A stretch of 64,000 nt of DNA from Nigrospora sphaerica. Lineage: Eukaryota > Ascomycota > Sordariomycetes > Amphisphaeriales > Apiosporaceae. The stretch spans positions 2,976,001 to 3,040,000 of the forward strand of contig JAGVVL010000017.1 in NCBI GenBank assembly GCA_018287875.1. Direction: 5' to 3'. Both the position numbers and the translations under genes were made by a program. Shown here in pieces: positions 11,846 to 24,715 of this stretch. The stretch's first letter is position 1; every line of letters begins with the position of its first letter. The notes beneath the pieces were generated by a model, which searched no databases, was not told the DNA's origin, and worked only from the letters and a program-made list of their open reading frames with translations.

Positions 11846-13078
11846 TCAAGAACTGCCGCTCGCCTCTTGTTGCGACCCGCTGGCCGAGTCGCCGCCGGAG
11901 CTCTTGTTCGCCATGGCCATCTGCCACGCCGGGATGGAGGCCTTGCCCGCCGGCATGCCGGTGCCGAACGGGCTGGACCGGCCGCCTAGGGACGACAGGT
12001 AGTCCTGTTTGCTGGCGGGCGCCGGCGCTTCGGGCGTGGCGGCGGCCGACACGTCCCCGTTCTCCTTGGCTTCGGGTTGGGGAGCAGGGGCGGTGGCGGC
12101 GGCGGCGGCCGGGCCCACGGACGCCGCGCCGCTGCCGATGGGCCGGAACTGGTTGCTGCCGCCGCTGGCGGGGGTGGCGTTGGCCGCTGTCGTGGCCGGT
12201 GCCGACGGGGTCGACATCCTCTTGCCGATCAGCGACTTCAGGCTCTTGACCTCATTGGCGATCTCCCGCAGGCGGCCGTCGGTAAAGTCCTTGTGGGCGT
12301 TCATGCTCTTGGGGATGACATCCTTGAGAGACTTCATCTCATCCCTCAGGCGGTCCGTCTCGTCCTCCTGGCGCCGGCTGGCAGACTTGGTGTCGGCCAT
12401 GAAGGCCTCGAGTTCGGTGAGGACCTTGTCGAGTTTCTCCGTCCGGTCCTGTTCGGAGGCCTTGAGGGCGTCCGTGTCTTTCGCGAGTTGCTCGAGCGTG
12501 GCAAAGGCCTTGTCGAACTGCTCGTCCACGGTGGCTTTATCCTGCTCGAGCTTTTCGGGCGTCGGCGGTGCTACCAGCGGAGTAATGTAGCGCTAGCGAA
12601 AAAAAAAAAGTCAGTGGGTGTGCCCAAAGGTCAAGCTGGGGGTAGCAGAGCGGCGTGTACTTTTGAAATGCTGTACAGTCCATAACTGACGCCGCCTACC
12701 ACCGTGGCCATGATGAACCAGTCGCGCCAGTCTCTCTTGGGCGGCGGCGGTGGCGGAGGCTGCCATCCGTACGGCACGGGGGGCTGTTGGCCGTAGTATT
12801 GCGGTGGTGGTTGCTGGTACACGGGCGCGGTCAGGGCTTGGGAGGTGGCGGCGGCAGGGGCTCCGGCGCGGGCCAGGGAGACATCGATCTCCTCCTGAGT
12901 GAGGTTCTTGGAGCGGAGAAACGAGATCCTGCTCTCCAGCGACGAGGAGCCGACGTTGGGGTCCTGCAAGACTGTAGAGGGGGCGAAATTGTCAGCCGCG
13001 CGGCGCGCGTGGGCGAGAGAAGGATGCGGGCCCCTTACAGTTGACCGCCGAGGTCACAACGTCCTCGCGGATGGCCAT
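11846..13078 (-). CDS. PEX14: peroxisomal membrane protein Pex14 (import docking)
   Basis: Component of the peroxisomal matrix-protein import docking complex; binds the receptor Pex5 and the SH3 domain of Pex13. Exons on the minus strand: 13078-13039, 12971-12661 and 12592-11846, giving 365 residues. The start reads MAIREDVVTSAVNFLQDPNV and continues with the Pex14_N hallmark LRSKNLTQEEIDVSLARAG. A Pro/Gln/Tyr-rich linker with a PPPPPPPKR stretch (SH3-ligand-like) precedes one membrane segment (DWFIMATVVGGVSYGLYSIS). After RYITPLVAPPTPEKLEQDKAT come coiled-coil heptads and a low-complexity Ala/Pro/Ser-rich tail. Both introns are 67-68 nt and keep frame. The gene is transcribed away from TRM8, with 663 bases between the two start codons. 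Confidence 0.95.
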
Positions 13079-13181
13079 GGTGCGCGACGGGGAGGGTGGG
13101 TGAAGGGGCGGGAAGGGCTCAGAACCAGGTCATGCCCAACCACAAACGTGCAGCCTGCTATGAGTGCCGGGGCGAGGGACG

Positions 13182-13229
13182 GGCTGTCGGGCTGTCGGGC
13201 TGTCGAGCTGTCTGGCTGTCGGGTTGTCG
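13182..13229 (+). repeat. 8-bp minisatellite, unit GGCTGTCG, 6 copies
   Basis: Six consecutive octamers: three identical copies, one AGCTGTCT, one exact copy and one GGTTGTCG. The array begins about 100 bases upstream of the PEX14 start codon. Its role is unknown; slippage expansion is the simplest explanation. Confidence 0.9.
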
Positions 13230-13664
13230 GTCGGAGATGGCGATGGAGGATGGAAGCAATCCAGGGCGAAGCGCGCGAGGATGGAATGCGGATGGGATGC
13301 ACCGTGGACGGACGGACCGGGACGGGACTCCTGAGCCTCGGCTCGAGGTGACGAGGCCGAGAGACCAGCCCCGGCCAATACGTTTAGTTATGAGCCCCGG
13401 CTGTCGGGGCTGGTAGCCCAGGCTTGGCTCCCTCTCCCTCTCTTTCTCTGTGTCTTCTCTGTAGGGCGCCTCAGTCGCACGTGCCTCTCCATTGGTTCCC
13501 AGGGTGGGAAAGCGGGAGATCCATGACCCCACTACGGAATCTTTTTCTGGCAACCACCAGCGCCGATGCACCACTGATACGGAAATCTGCATCTGCGTTT
13601 CTTCTCGACTGCGCCGACGTGTTCGCGATTCCCCCAGCACCACCGCCGGCCCTTGCGATTGCCT

Positions 13665-13685
13665 CCCCCCCCCCCCCCCCCCCCC
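13665..13685 (+). repeat. poly-C tract, 21 bases
   Basis: A homopolymer run in the TRM8 leader, 57 bases before the start codon. Its length is likely to vary between strains and is prone to sequencing error. Confidence 0.9.
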
Positions 13686-13741
13686 AAATCGCCTCTCCGA
13701 TTCGCAGCCCGCAGGGCCCCCTCACCGCATTCCTGCCCGCC

Positions 13742-14640
<899 letters not shown>

Positions 14641-17600
14641 TTGGCTGGGCCGACCCCAGTCGTCTCGTCGCGCCGTCCGACTTCGAGCCCCTATTCCTCG
14701 CGCCGGCTCCGGTTTCACGGCCGAACGAACCGCCACTACGCCGGCCTGGACCGACCGCTCGACACTATGCGACCTTGGCGGAAGACACACCTTCCTGTTT
14801 GGGCTGACGTGTGCGCGCTACGGGAGGGCGCCATTACAGAGTACGGAGCGTACCCGTACATTTGCATGCTGTGGGCGAGCGCCATTACGGCGTGCCTCCA
14901 TGCGGATGGCTTAGGTGCGGCAGGGGTACCGTGCGGGCACCAGAACGCAACAGAACTGGCCTCCGAAATAAAAGAAATTGCTCCGTTTGCAGTGTCCGAG
15001 GCGGGGAAATTGTTCCGTATTGACGAGCCGACATGCTCTTTCTCAGCCCATCTCAACATGCCTTGCACCTCTTGGGCCAGGTAACACGCGACAGTCTAAC
15101 TTGGCTGCATGTCAATTATATGCCTTGTGTGGAGACCCCGAAGAATGGGCAGCTTGGCGGGACTCGAGGCGATACCTAGTCTAGGGTTACGTGGCAACAT
15201 CATCCATCTCGAGACGACGGCGCATTGGGGCCAACCCCAGGCGATGCGGCATCTGTTTGATAGCTGACGGCGTCTATGCCCTCGGGAGCAATGCCTGAAG
15301 TTTTGTAAGGCTGGTGGGCTAGAAACCATGGAGGCGAGGAGGCAGGCATCCGCCGGGCCGTCGATGTATAGAAGCCGGAAGCTCATGTTCGCAACGTTGT
15401 ATCGAGGACATGGATAGCCCAGCGGGTCGCCAGGCTGGCTGGCGGGAATCAGCCTCCTCAGCATTTCGAAAAAGTCACCTTCCCTATGCCGTTTGGCATG
15501 TGGGAAGACTCGTACCATCGCCGTCCCTGGTTCGGTTCCGATTGGGTTGTCGACTCGGGCCTTTACAGCCCTTGCCAATCGACTGAGCCCCCTAATGCTC
15601 CTGGCTGGCTCGCATCTATAGCACCGCCAGCTGAGACCCCTGGTGATGCAAATTCAGGGTCTAGCGGCAGGATCTCGACCTGGCCAGGAGCCAAGGCCAG
15701 AATACGGGAGGTGAGCAGTTCCCAGCCGAGGGCTTTTGGACCGTCTTGGCTCTCTGTCCTTCCCTCGCGAGCCTGCCAGCCTGCCTGGCTCGCTGGCCGC
15801 GTCGGTTCCCTAGTTCGCATAAACCTGGTGCTGCGCCCGTGGGGTTGTTGATTTCGATTGGCCCTCGGGCTTATGATTGCGACTAACAGCAGTACCCATG
15901 TTCCTGGAGGCGGGGCTGTCATGTCGGGGGCGCAAGAAAGTTTGCCAGGTTCTTAGCGCAAAAGCAGGCTTGGGTTTTCCCCATTGGCCCACCGAGAAAG
16001 CGAGGGCTGATGATAACGGTCCAGGTAGCCCGACCCCCCCGAGCACAACGATGGGGAACCAGGCTGAAGGGGAAGTTCTCGTCGGAGTGGGCCGCGAGAA
16101 GCGGGCAGGCAAACAGGGCAGTCGGGGGGTTGGACGGGCAGCTCGTCAGGGAGAGGCCGAGGCAGGCAAACGGGGCCCAGTCCGGCTCAGTATCGCGTGC
16201 CCCTCACGTGCCACTCACTTCCACTGTTGCAGTCGTGCATTCTACCGAGGACCATGGACGCAAAGTACCATCGTTGCCTGCCAGACGCGGGCGCCAAGTG
16301 TGGGAGTTGTACGCGGGTATTTTTGCCAAGTCGGTCGGCGCTCGGCTCGCCCGTCTTCCCGCCGACTCCCACAGACGGGACATGAATCTCGGGCGATCCC
16401 TCCCACCAGCAACTCTTGTGATCAGATGCTTCTCTCTTTTTCTCTTCATCCCGGTCCCTCTTTCTTTCCACCTCTCTTAGGAATGCGCCTGGGAGCCCAG
16501 CCAACCTGCCCGGTTAATGTCGGCTAAGACGAGTGAGCAACTCGCTGACAAGACTCTAAAGAGTTCTCAAGAGCGGTGGGCCCACAGCCAGAAAGTATGG
16601 TAACCAATGAGTAAATTGGAGGATGGTGAGCTATGGAGACCGGATCTATATAGGGCCAGCAGCGTTAATGGTAAGGTCCGGGCTACATGTACTTTACTGG
16701 ATCCGTTATCTGGGCTTGCCCACTGTTTAGGCCCCTTTGGATTTGTGCCCTGGTCGGCTGCCCGGCATGGGAATGGCTCATCTGCTCGTCCTGGCGCCCC
16801 AGATTATGAAGACAGGCGCCCACCCAAGCAGGTGGGCAAGTGGGCAAGTGGGCAAGGCCGCCTCCAGGGCCCGCGCAGGCGCGCGCCCCCCCCCATTTAC
16901 GGGCAGCCCTGCCCCCATTCGCCCCCCGTTGTGTGTGGTTCGACGATGGTCAAGGCCGAGTCGCCCCCGAGCTAAGCTATGGCGATGACGTCCTGTTTTC
17001 TACAGAGTCGAGGGCCCCCGTAATTCGCCGAGTCATTGCTCATTGTCCTACTGCTACTGAGTATACACCTCGACGCGGTACCTACCTAAAATATTTGCGT
17101 GCGATGCAGACCAACGGCCCGCTATCATGCGTCTCGTGGCGCCGAGCCGCCGGGACCTTCCCCCAGGGCCCAAGGGTGGTGCGCATTGCGGTGGGCAAGT
17201 ATTCGCTACCGCCATGTAAACTGCACAGGTGCTTGCTGCCGGGGCCGAGTTGGGAATGTGCAGGTGGAGCGGATACAAGGGCCCTGCCGAGCACTATTGT
17301 GTGTCTACGAGGACGGATACTACCTACTACGGAGTACTTGGTACATCTTGGGATTATCTGGAATGGCAGGCTCCGGGTATGGATAGCGTCCACTGTCAGG
17401 TCGCGTGGCCGCCCAGCCTGCTCATGCCGGGGGCGCAGAAACGGGTATAGCGAGCGCCGATGGCCCGGCAGCTAACCACTCCGTAAGAGCAAGCAAGCCG
17501 ACCATTGTCTCAAAGTGGCATTGGTAACCCGCGCCTCCTGTCGCTTTGCCGTTGATGTCAGGCTCCGCTCCGCCGACTGGGTCCTTGAACAAAGGCTCCA

Positions 17601-17873
17601 ATTCAGGAAGACGACCGATAGTAGTCGGGCTCCATACTTGTCCGTTCCTGAAAAACCTGGCCTGGCCCCCCCCTCGACTGCTCGGGACGGAGAGTCTTCT
17701 GCCAACTCCCGTTGTTCAGCTCTCTTTTTTGCTGTTGTTGCTTTGCCAGGCTGCCGCCGACTTTCGTTCCAGAGACCATTGCCGCATGACCTGATTTGAT
17801 CGTCCCCAAGTCCCCCTTCTCCCCTCCCGGCTCTCACTCTCTTTTCGCGTCGCCGCGCCGCCCACCGCCCAGC
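14641..17873. other. intergenic region, no supported gene
   Basis: About 3.2 kb between TRM8 and the permease gene. The open frames overlap on opposite strands and have unnatural composition. An 8-bp direct repeat (TGGGCAAG, three copies) lies at 16833-16856. The final 150 bases are pyrimidine-rich, as in many fungal leaders. Confidence 0.5.
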
Positions 17874-19597
17874 ATGGACACCAAGAAAGACTTCACGGGC
17901 AAGACGGAAATGGCGCAGCCCCCGTCTGAGACCAACACCGACTCGGCCGATGAGCTCCTCACCTCGCTGGGCTACAAGCCCGAAATGGTCCGGAGCCGTT
18001 CGACCCTCCAGGTGGCTTTCATGTCGTTTGTCTTGGCTTCGATTCCCTACGGCCTGGCAACCACGCTGTACTACCCGCTCAACGGCGGCGGCGCCTCCGA
18101 CGTGGTTTGGGGCTGGGTCGCCGTCTCCCTCATCATCCTCTGTGTGGCCGCCTCTCTCGGCGAGATCACGAGTGTATATCCGACCGCCGGCGGTGTTTAC
18201 TACCAGGCCTTCATGCTAGCCCCCGAGGCTTACCGTCGCGTGGCCGCCTGGGTGTGTGGCTGGCTGTACGTCGTGGGTAACATTACCATCACGCTCTCGG
18301 TGAACTTCGCCACGGCTCTCTTCTTGACTGCCTGCCTCAACATCTTTGGACCGCTCGACGAGGACGGAGTGCCCGTCGGCATCTTCGCCGGCGAGGCGTA
18401 CCAGGTCTTCCTGATCTTCCTGGCCATTACCCTACTGTGCAATGCCGTGTCTGCCTATGGAAACCGCTGGCTCCCGCTCCTTGATGTAAGCGTGCCGGTC
18501 GCGTCGCCCGTCTCTCACCCCCGCCACTAACGAATCGCTCCCCCCTAGACCTTTGCTATCTTCTGGACCCTCGCTGGGGTGGTTGCCATTATGATCTGCG
18601 TCCTGGTGCTGGCCAAGGAGGGTCGCCGCTCTGCCAAATACGTCTTTACCGACTTCACCGTCAGCTCGGGCTGGACGCCGGGCTGGTCCTTCATGGTCGG
18701 TCTCCTGCACGCCGCCTACGCCACCTCGTCCACCGGCATGATTATCTCGTAAGTCTATACCCACGGCCACACCGAGGCGCGCGCGCCCCCCGTCTAACCG
18801 GGTCCAGTATGTGCGAGGAGGTCCGGCAACCCGCCACCCAAGTGCCCAAGGCCATGGTCCTCACCATCGTCATCAACACCGTGGCCGGCCTCATGTTCAT
18901 GATCCCCCTGCTCTTTGTCCTGCCCGACTTGACGCTTCTTGTCAGCCTCAAGTCGGGCCAACCGGTGCCCATCATTCTCCTCAAGGCCGTTGGCTCGGCT
19001 GGCGGCGCTTTTGCCCTCCTCGTGCCCCTCCTCGTCCTGGGCCTCATCTGTGGCATCGGCTGCACCACGGCCGCCTCTCGCGCTACATGGGCTTTTGCTC
19101 GTGATGGAGCCATCCCTGCCTCCCACTTGTGGAAGAAGGTGGACGCCAAGCTTGACGTCCCCTTCAACGCCATGATGCTGAGTATGGTCATCCAAATCGC
19201 CCTGGGTCTCATTTACTTCGGCTCGTCGGCCGCGTTCAACGCCTTTTCCGGCGTCGGCGTTATCACACTGACGACTGCGTACGCGGTACCCATTGTGGTG
19301 AACCTGATCGACAGGCGCCAGAAGGTTAAGACGGGCAGCTTCTATCTCGGCAGGTTCGGTGTTTTCGCCAACGTTGTCTCCATCGGTAAGTCAGACCTCC
19401 CGGCCCCGGACCCCCCATGCTGACGCCACGTAGCCTGGACCCTTCTCGCCATCCCGCTTTTCTGTATGCCGTCGTACCTCCCCGTCTCTTCGGCCACGAT
19501 GAACTACGCGTCGGTGGTCTTCTTCGCCTTCACACTCATCTCCCTTATCTGGTACATGATGTGGGGACGTAAGCACTACGCCGGCCCCCCGACGTAA
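17874..19597 (+). CDS. APC-superfamily amino acid/GABA/choline-type permease
   Basis: Polytopic plasma-membrane or organellar transporter of the fungal amino acid-choline permease group (UGA4/HNM1-like). Exons 17874-18485, 18549-18748, 18808-19385 and 19434-19597 give 517 residues; all three introns are 48-63 nt and frame-consistent. About 12 hydrophobic helices can be traced, starting at LQVAFMSFVLASIPYGLATT. The N-terminal LTSLGYKPEMVRSRS and the internal GEITSVYPTAGGVYYQAFML and MCEEVRQPATQVPKAM motifs are typical of this subfamily. The protein ends shortly after the last helix (WYMMWGRKHYAGPPT). The substrate cannot be assigned: GABA, choline and other amines are possible. Confidence 0.93.
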
Positions 19598-20892
19598 GCA
19601 GCAGGTGCGTGGAAAACGTGGTACATGGCCCGAGGTGATGTGGTGAAGCGAGAGCTCGATTGGCACATGCCCCGTGAAACGTCGCACGTGAGATGGATGC
19701 TACGTGACTTGCGTGCTGTCATGCTATACGCCGTGTGATGATGCCCTCGGGTGCGCGCCCTCCGCCGGGAGGGAGAGGGGGGCATGAGGAACGAGAGGCT
19801 CGGCCGCCATTCCGCCCTACGACCAGCCGGACCGGCATATGAAAAGCCCTGAAGACGAGCGGTGCCGCCGGCGGCGTGGCGCCGCGGGAGAATCGGTGGC
19901 GCCAAGCTCTACGACAAGCTGAGGGGCTTGCTTGAGGGGGGCCGGCGCACGAGCGTTTTCTTTCATACTACGTGATTTTTAAATAAAGATACCCGTCAAG
20001 TCTACTCATACAGCCATACACAGCCGCTTCCTAACCCTTTCCTAACCCTCTCTAACCCACCACAGAGCGGACTAGCATGCTCCATATTGCAGGGCGCGAA
20101 AAGGCACGCTCCTTCGACGCGACACGACGAGCCCAGAGACGGTAACGCTGTTCGATTGGAACCTTGTTGAGCAGGTAAGTATATAGTCAAGCTAAGCGCC
20201 GGGTACAACGAGAAGAGAGAGGGCGCAAGAAGAAGACGAAAAAAAAAATGAAAAAAGAATACGACGCCCCTGATCCAAACATCGCCTTTAAGTGTACTTT
20301 GTAGTCGGCGTCATGAATGCGAGTTGGCCACTACTTCGAGAGCCCGAGCTGCTGAGGCCCAACCACGGTCGCGTGGGGGGCTTGTGAGCTGTAATGCAGG
20401 GATGCTTTTGCTTGTGCAGTATGGATGTAGGTACAAATGCTGCACGTAATGGGAACCTAGAGTCAATGCATAAGTACATGTAGCCGCTGTCATCATCGTC
20501 CCCGTTCGCTCCCGCGTTGCATGTCGGCCTCGGCGCTTTCCTTTGGACTTAACCTTGAACTCCCTGTGTCAGAGGCTCGCAGGGCTTGCGGGAGCGTGAA
20601 CGGATGCGGGTAAGTAGGTATGCGATGGGGAGGCCGGCCGAGAAAGCTGGGATCGGGCAGAGGGAGGCTGGAAACGAACACAGCAGGGACGGGCTCTCTT
20701 TCTCTTTCTCTTTTCCACAAATCAGTGCCCACCTGTAGTTGTACGTTAACCTCCTCTCCCCCCCCCCAAGTCGATCCCTCCCCAATCGATAAGACAGAGA
20801 AGCATCGCCAGCTTCCAACCACCACCCACGCCCCTCCCTCTGCGTCCTGGCCAAACGGACCATGACGCTCGACTCACGCGCGCATCTGGACC
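19598..20892. other. spacer between the permease gene and MDM1
   Basis: No gene supported. It holds the permease 3' flank (A/T-rich near 19970-19990 and 20240-20260) and the MDM1 promoter and leader, with CT-rich runs at 20695-20720 and an upstream AUG at 20862. Confidence 0.5.
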
Positions 20893-20903
20893 ATGGCCCT
20901 TAG
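20862..20903 (+). promoter_or_regulatory. upstream ORF overlapping the MDM1 start
   Basis: A 13-codon frame starts with ATG in good context (A at -3) and ends at TAG inside the first codons of MDM1, in a different frame. If the mRNA begins upstream of it, this would lower MDM1 translation unless ribosomes scan past it. Confidence 0.5.
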
Positions 20904-23900
20904 CGGGAGAGATGCGGCCGTTGCCGGCATCGTCTGTTTCTTTGGCTGGGGCTATGCCATCGCGTGGTTCCCGACGCTCCGCTGGGCCGGCTACGCCTTC
21001 GTCGCCGGTTGCGTCACCGTCCTCCTGGCCGTGCTGCTGCTCGTGCTGCTCACGTCCCGGGGGTCGGCGTACCGCCTGCGACGGCGCTCGGCTCGCCCCC
21101 ACGCCGTCCACTTCGCCGGCCCCGTGGCCTGGCGCCGCGAGACGTCGTCGCTGCGCGTCCGCCAGATCTACGACCCGTTGCCGCTGTACCCCGACTCCCG
21201 CAAGATCTCGCATGCGCTGGACCACCTGCTCGCCCTCGTCGTGCGCGACTTCGTGCAGTCGTGGTACGCCCACATCAGCCCGAACCCCGTCTTCGCCAAC
21301 GAGGTCGACAAGACGGCCCGCCTCGCCATCGTCGGCATCCGGGATCGCCTGCTCGACGCCGACCTCGTCGAGATGGTCACCGCCCGCATCGTCCCCATCC
21401 TCACCGCCCATTTCCGCCACTACAACGATGCCGAACGCGCCGTCCGCGGCCGCAAGCTGACCCGCGACGTCACCGAGTCGGAGGAGCTGGACCTGGCCAT
21501 CGCCGCCAAGTACCGGGACGGCAAGCTGCACCCCGCCGCGAACCTGGCCTTCTCCGACACGAGGATGATACAACAGGAGCACCTGCGCAGCATCGTCGCC
21601 CGCATCATCCCCAAGGTACTGCCCCCGCGCGTTTTGAACAGCCGGGCTGTTGCCACCGTCGTCCGCGAGATAGTCGCCTGCGCCGTCCTGGTCCCCGTCA
21701 TGACCATGCTGGCCGAGCCCGACACGTGGAACCAGATCATGGAAAACTACGGCCGTAGTATGCTACAGGACCGCTCCACCGTGCGCAAGCTCCGAGCCGC
21801 CTTGGACACGCATGCCTCCCCGACCCCCAAGGCCTCCAAGACGCTTCACTTTCCCCGCCTCGCGGCCGGAGACAGCGAACGGAAATTCGAGCGCTTCATC
21901 CGGACCATCCGCCGGGTCACCAACCTGTCGGACGCCCGGCGCTTCCGAAGCGAGGTGGCCAGCCAGCTGAAGCGAGACTATCAGCAAGAGGGCCAGGACC
22001 AAGTCTACCTGCGGCGCTTAGAGATGGGCAAGCGCCTACTGGACCAGAGGGTGCAGCACCTGGCTGCGGGAGGGGAAAGAAAAGACCTGCCCGTGATTGC
22101 CAGCCCGGCGCCGTCGCCAGGGACCTCGAGGCTGGAGAACGCGTCGCTTGCGGATTTGCTGCGCGATACCTCGGCGCTCTCGTATTTTATGGAGTATATG
22201 GACAGGCAAAACCTGATGCCGTTGGTGCAATTCTGGCTCGTTGTCGATGGTTTCCGCAACCCCCTCGAAGACGATGGGCCGGAGGACGAAGCGCTGCCCT
22301 CGACCCTGCCCCCGTGGACCGACGCCGACCGCAACGACCTCGCCCAGATCGACCAGGCCTATCTCTCCAAACCCGGGCTTAACGTGCCCGAGTCCTCCAG
22401 GAGGGCTGTTCGAGCCTTCCTCGAAGCCGGGAGGCGCGCTACCCCAGAGCAATACTACAGAGCACGTCGCGCCGTGTTGCGGGCCCAGAGTGTGGTCTTG
22501 GAAACGATGCGATCGGGTCATTTCCACGCTTTCAAAAAGTCCGACTTGTGGTACAAATGCCTTGCGTCCGAAGAAGCAGCAACCAAGTCCAACCGCTTCT
22601 CCTCGGCCGCGTCGACCAACTCCGCCGGACCTTCTGCCCCGCCAGCTTTGGCGCGGGCCTCGCAATCTCACGCGCTCAAGCCGACGCCTGTTACGAGACT
22701 AAATCCCAAACTGAATGGATCACACGCCAATGTCAAGCGAGGCTCCTCGGTAACGGACTTTAGAACGTCACTAGGGTCTAACGGTACTCGCAGTCCCGAT
22801 CCGCTGGCGGGCCACCGGCGGTCGCTGGACGGCCATCGGCGGTCGCTGGATGGCCATCGGCGGTCGCTGGATGACAGCAGCCCGCCGCCCCTATTCGACG
22901 ACGATGATTTTAACCAAGATGGCATGGCCGACTCTATTCAAAGTCTCGACCAGGACACAGCGAGCCCGGCCATTGATAACAATGTGGTGCAGGCCATGGA
23001 GGAAGCGCTCAGTAATATAATGGAGGATGACAACCGACCTCGGACAGCCGAGGATCTCTCCAGATCACTATTTGGCAACGAGGACGGATCTTCAAGCCTT
23101 TTCGGCAGCCAGTTGCATGATTCAGCCAGCGGACTGATTGACCGACAACAGCAATCAACGGCCTCTGGCAAGGCGGCTGAAAAGCCGAGCCTATCGTCTT
23201 TGGGGCTTGTCAGTGCCGCGTCCCGTATCGGTGTCTTCGAGGATAACGATCTGTTCGGGGACGAGAATAAGTTTCTCTCCGACGAACAGCCCGATTCGGG
23301 GGACGAGCGACTGCCCAACGTCGAGGATGAGGTGCACGAAGCGGCCCCGGGCGACTTGGGGCTGGCCGAAGCCATCACCGCCTTGTCCAATGACATTGAC
23401 CGCCTGGTTGCGCAGGAAGCTGTCATCGACTCCCTCACGTCGAAAGCCGAGCTGACGAACAACACGGCCGAATTGCGTATTTTGCGGAAGTCGAAAGCCA
23501 GTCTACAGAGAGAGCTGCGACGCAAAGAACTCCAGCGGCAGCAGTACGTTGTTCAAGAAAGCGACAACAGTCTCTACGGGCGGTCGTCCATCCGCATCAA
23601 GGCGATCCAGGTCGGGCGGGAGCCGGATGGGAAAGAGTATGCGCTGTACGTGGTTGAGGTGCACCGGGTCGCCGGGGAAAAGATGCCGGCGGCTACTTGG
23701 GTCATCACCAGGCGATACAGCGAGTTCCACGAACTCCACCAGAAGCTGAGGCACAGATACCCATCGGTGCGGAACCTCGACTTCCCCCGCCGTCGTGTGG
23801 TGATGAAGCTGCAGACCGATTTCCTCCGGAAGAGACAGCAGGCGCTCGAGCGCTACATGCAAGAGCTCCTTGGCCTCCCCGAAGTATGCCGGAGTAGAGA

Positions 23901-24715
23901 CCTGCGCGCCTTCCTCTCGCAAAGCGTCATTCAGGAGGGAGAGGACCTCGTGGCCCGCGCGGACAAGAAGGACATGATTACGCGTCTCTACGACTCGGTC
24001 ACGGACGGCATGGAGGACATCCTGGGCAACATTCCCGTGCTGGACCAACTCTCCGTTGCGGGCCAAAACCTGATCGCCGCCGCCACCAGTCAGCTCAATA
24101 CCATGCCGCTGCCGCCGAACATCCAAGAGGATGCAATGACGGCGGCCGAGGCCGAGGCGGAGCTCAACGCCTTTGAGAACAAGGAGCTCGAGCCGTTCAT
24201 CAAACCCATCTGTGACATCTTCCTGGAACTGTTCGAGCTCAACCGGGGCAACAACTGGCTACGTGGGCGGGCAGTCGTCGTCGTGCTGCACCAACTGCTC
24301 GGGGGCACCATCGAGCGCAAGGTCCGGGACAACGTCAAGGTCCTCGTTCAGGAAGAGGCCATCCTCAAGTACATCGGGCTCCTGCAAGACAGCATGTGGC
24401 CGAACGGTGAGCTGGACCGAAACAAGCAGCCCCGAACGGCGAGCGAGAAGGCCCGGACCAGGAGGGAAGCGAGTCTGATGCTCGCGACGCTGATCCCGGA
24501 TCTGGCAGGGAGCGTGGTGGGCCGGCTCAACGCGCAAGCGGCAAGCCGGCGGATCTTTGCCACGTTGAACAATCCGAGGTTGAAGTAAGTCGCAGATTGC
24601 TCCTTGTGATATTACGGAGCGCCACCCGTGCCGACTCGTACTAACGTTTGGCTCCCATAGTACGCACCTGGTGTTCACTATTCTCGATGAAGTCGTCGAC
24701 GTGCTTTTCAGTTGA
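20893..24715 (+). CDS. MDM1: Mdm1-type sorting nexin (PXA-RGS-PX-Nexin_C), ER-anchored
   Basis: Large peripheral/ER membrane protein of the Mdm1/SNX13/SNX14 family, which tethers the ER to the vacuole or lysosome and to lipid droplets. Exons 20893-24584 and 24661-24715 give 1248 residues; the last exon adds THLVFTILDEVVDVLFS, completing the nexin C-terminal domain. Two hydrophobic segments (about residues 8-25 and 32-52) anchor the N-terminus. A PXA domain follows (about 85-270), then an RGS-like domain (about 415-560), a Ser/Asp-rich disordered region (560-830), the PX domain (about 890-1020; RRYSEFHELHQKLRHRYP and the basic FPRRRV) and Nexin_C (about 1090-1248). The disordered region carries three tandem GHRRSLD heptapeptides. 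A strong-context AUG lies 31 bases upstream in another frame. Domain limits are estimates. Confidence 0.95.
22810..22872 (+). repeat. 21-bp in-frame tandem repeat in MDM1 (GHRRSLD x3)
   Basis: Three almost identical 21-base units encode residues 640-660 of Mdm1. The copies differ at only two positions, which suggests recent expansion. Each unit contains Arg-Arg-Ser, a basophilic-kinase-like motif. Confidence 0.95.

Larger units (their letters stand above)
13079..13741. promoter_or_regulatory. shared divergent promoter of PEX14 and TRM8
   Basis: This spacer separates two divergent start codons, so it should hold both promoters. It contains an octamer minisatellite near the PEX14 side and a 21-base poly-C run near the TRM8 side. 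The TRM8 frame stays open upstream, with an in-frame ATG at 13523. Confidence 0.6.

Noticed and set aside
20032..20060. telomere-like CTAACCC repeats
   Set aside because: Only three imperfect copies with irregular spacing; too short and degenerate to call an interstitial telomere.
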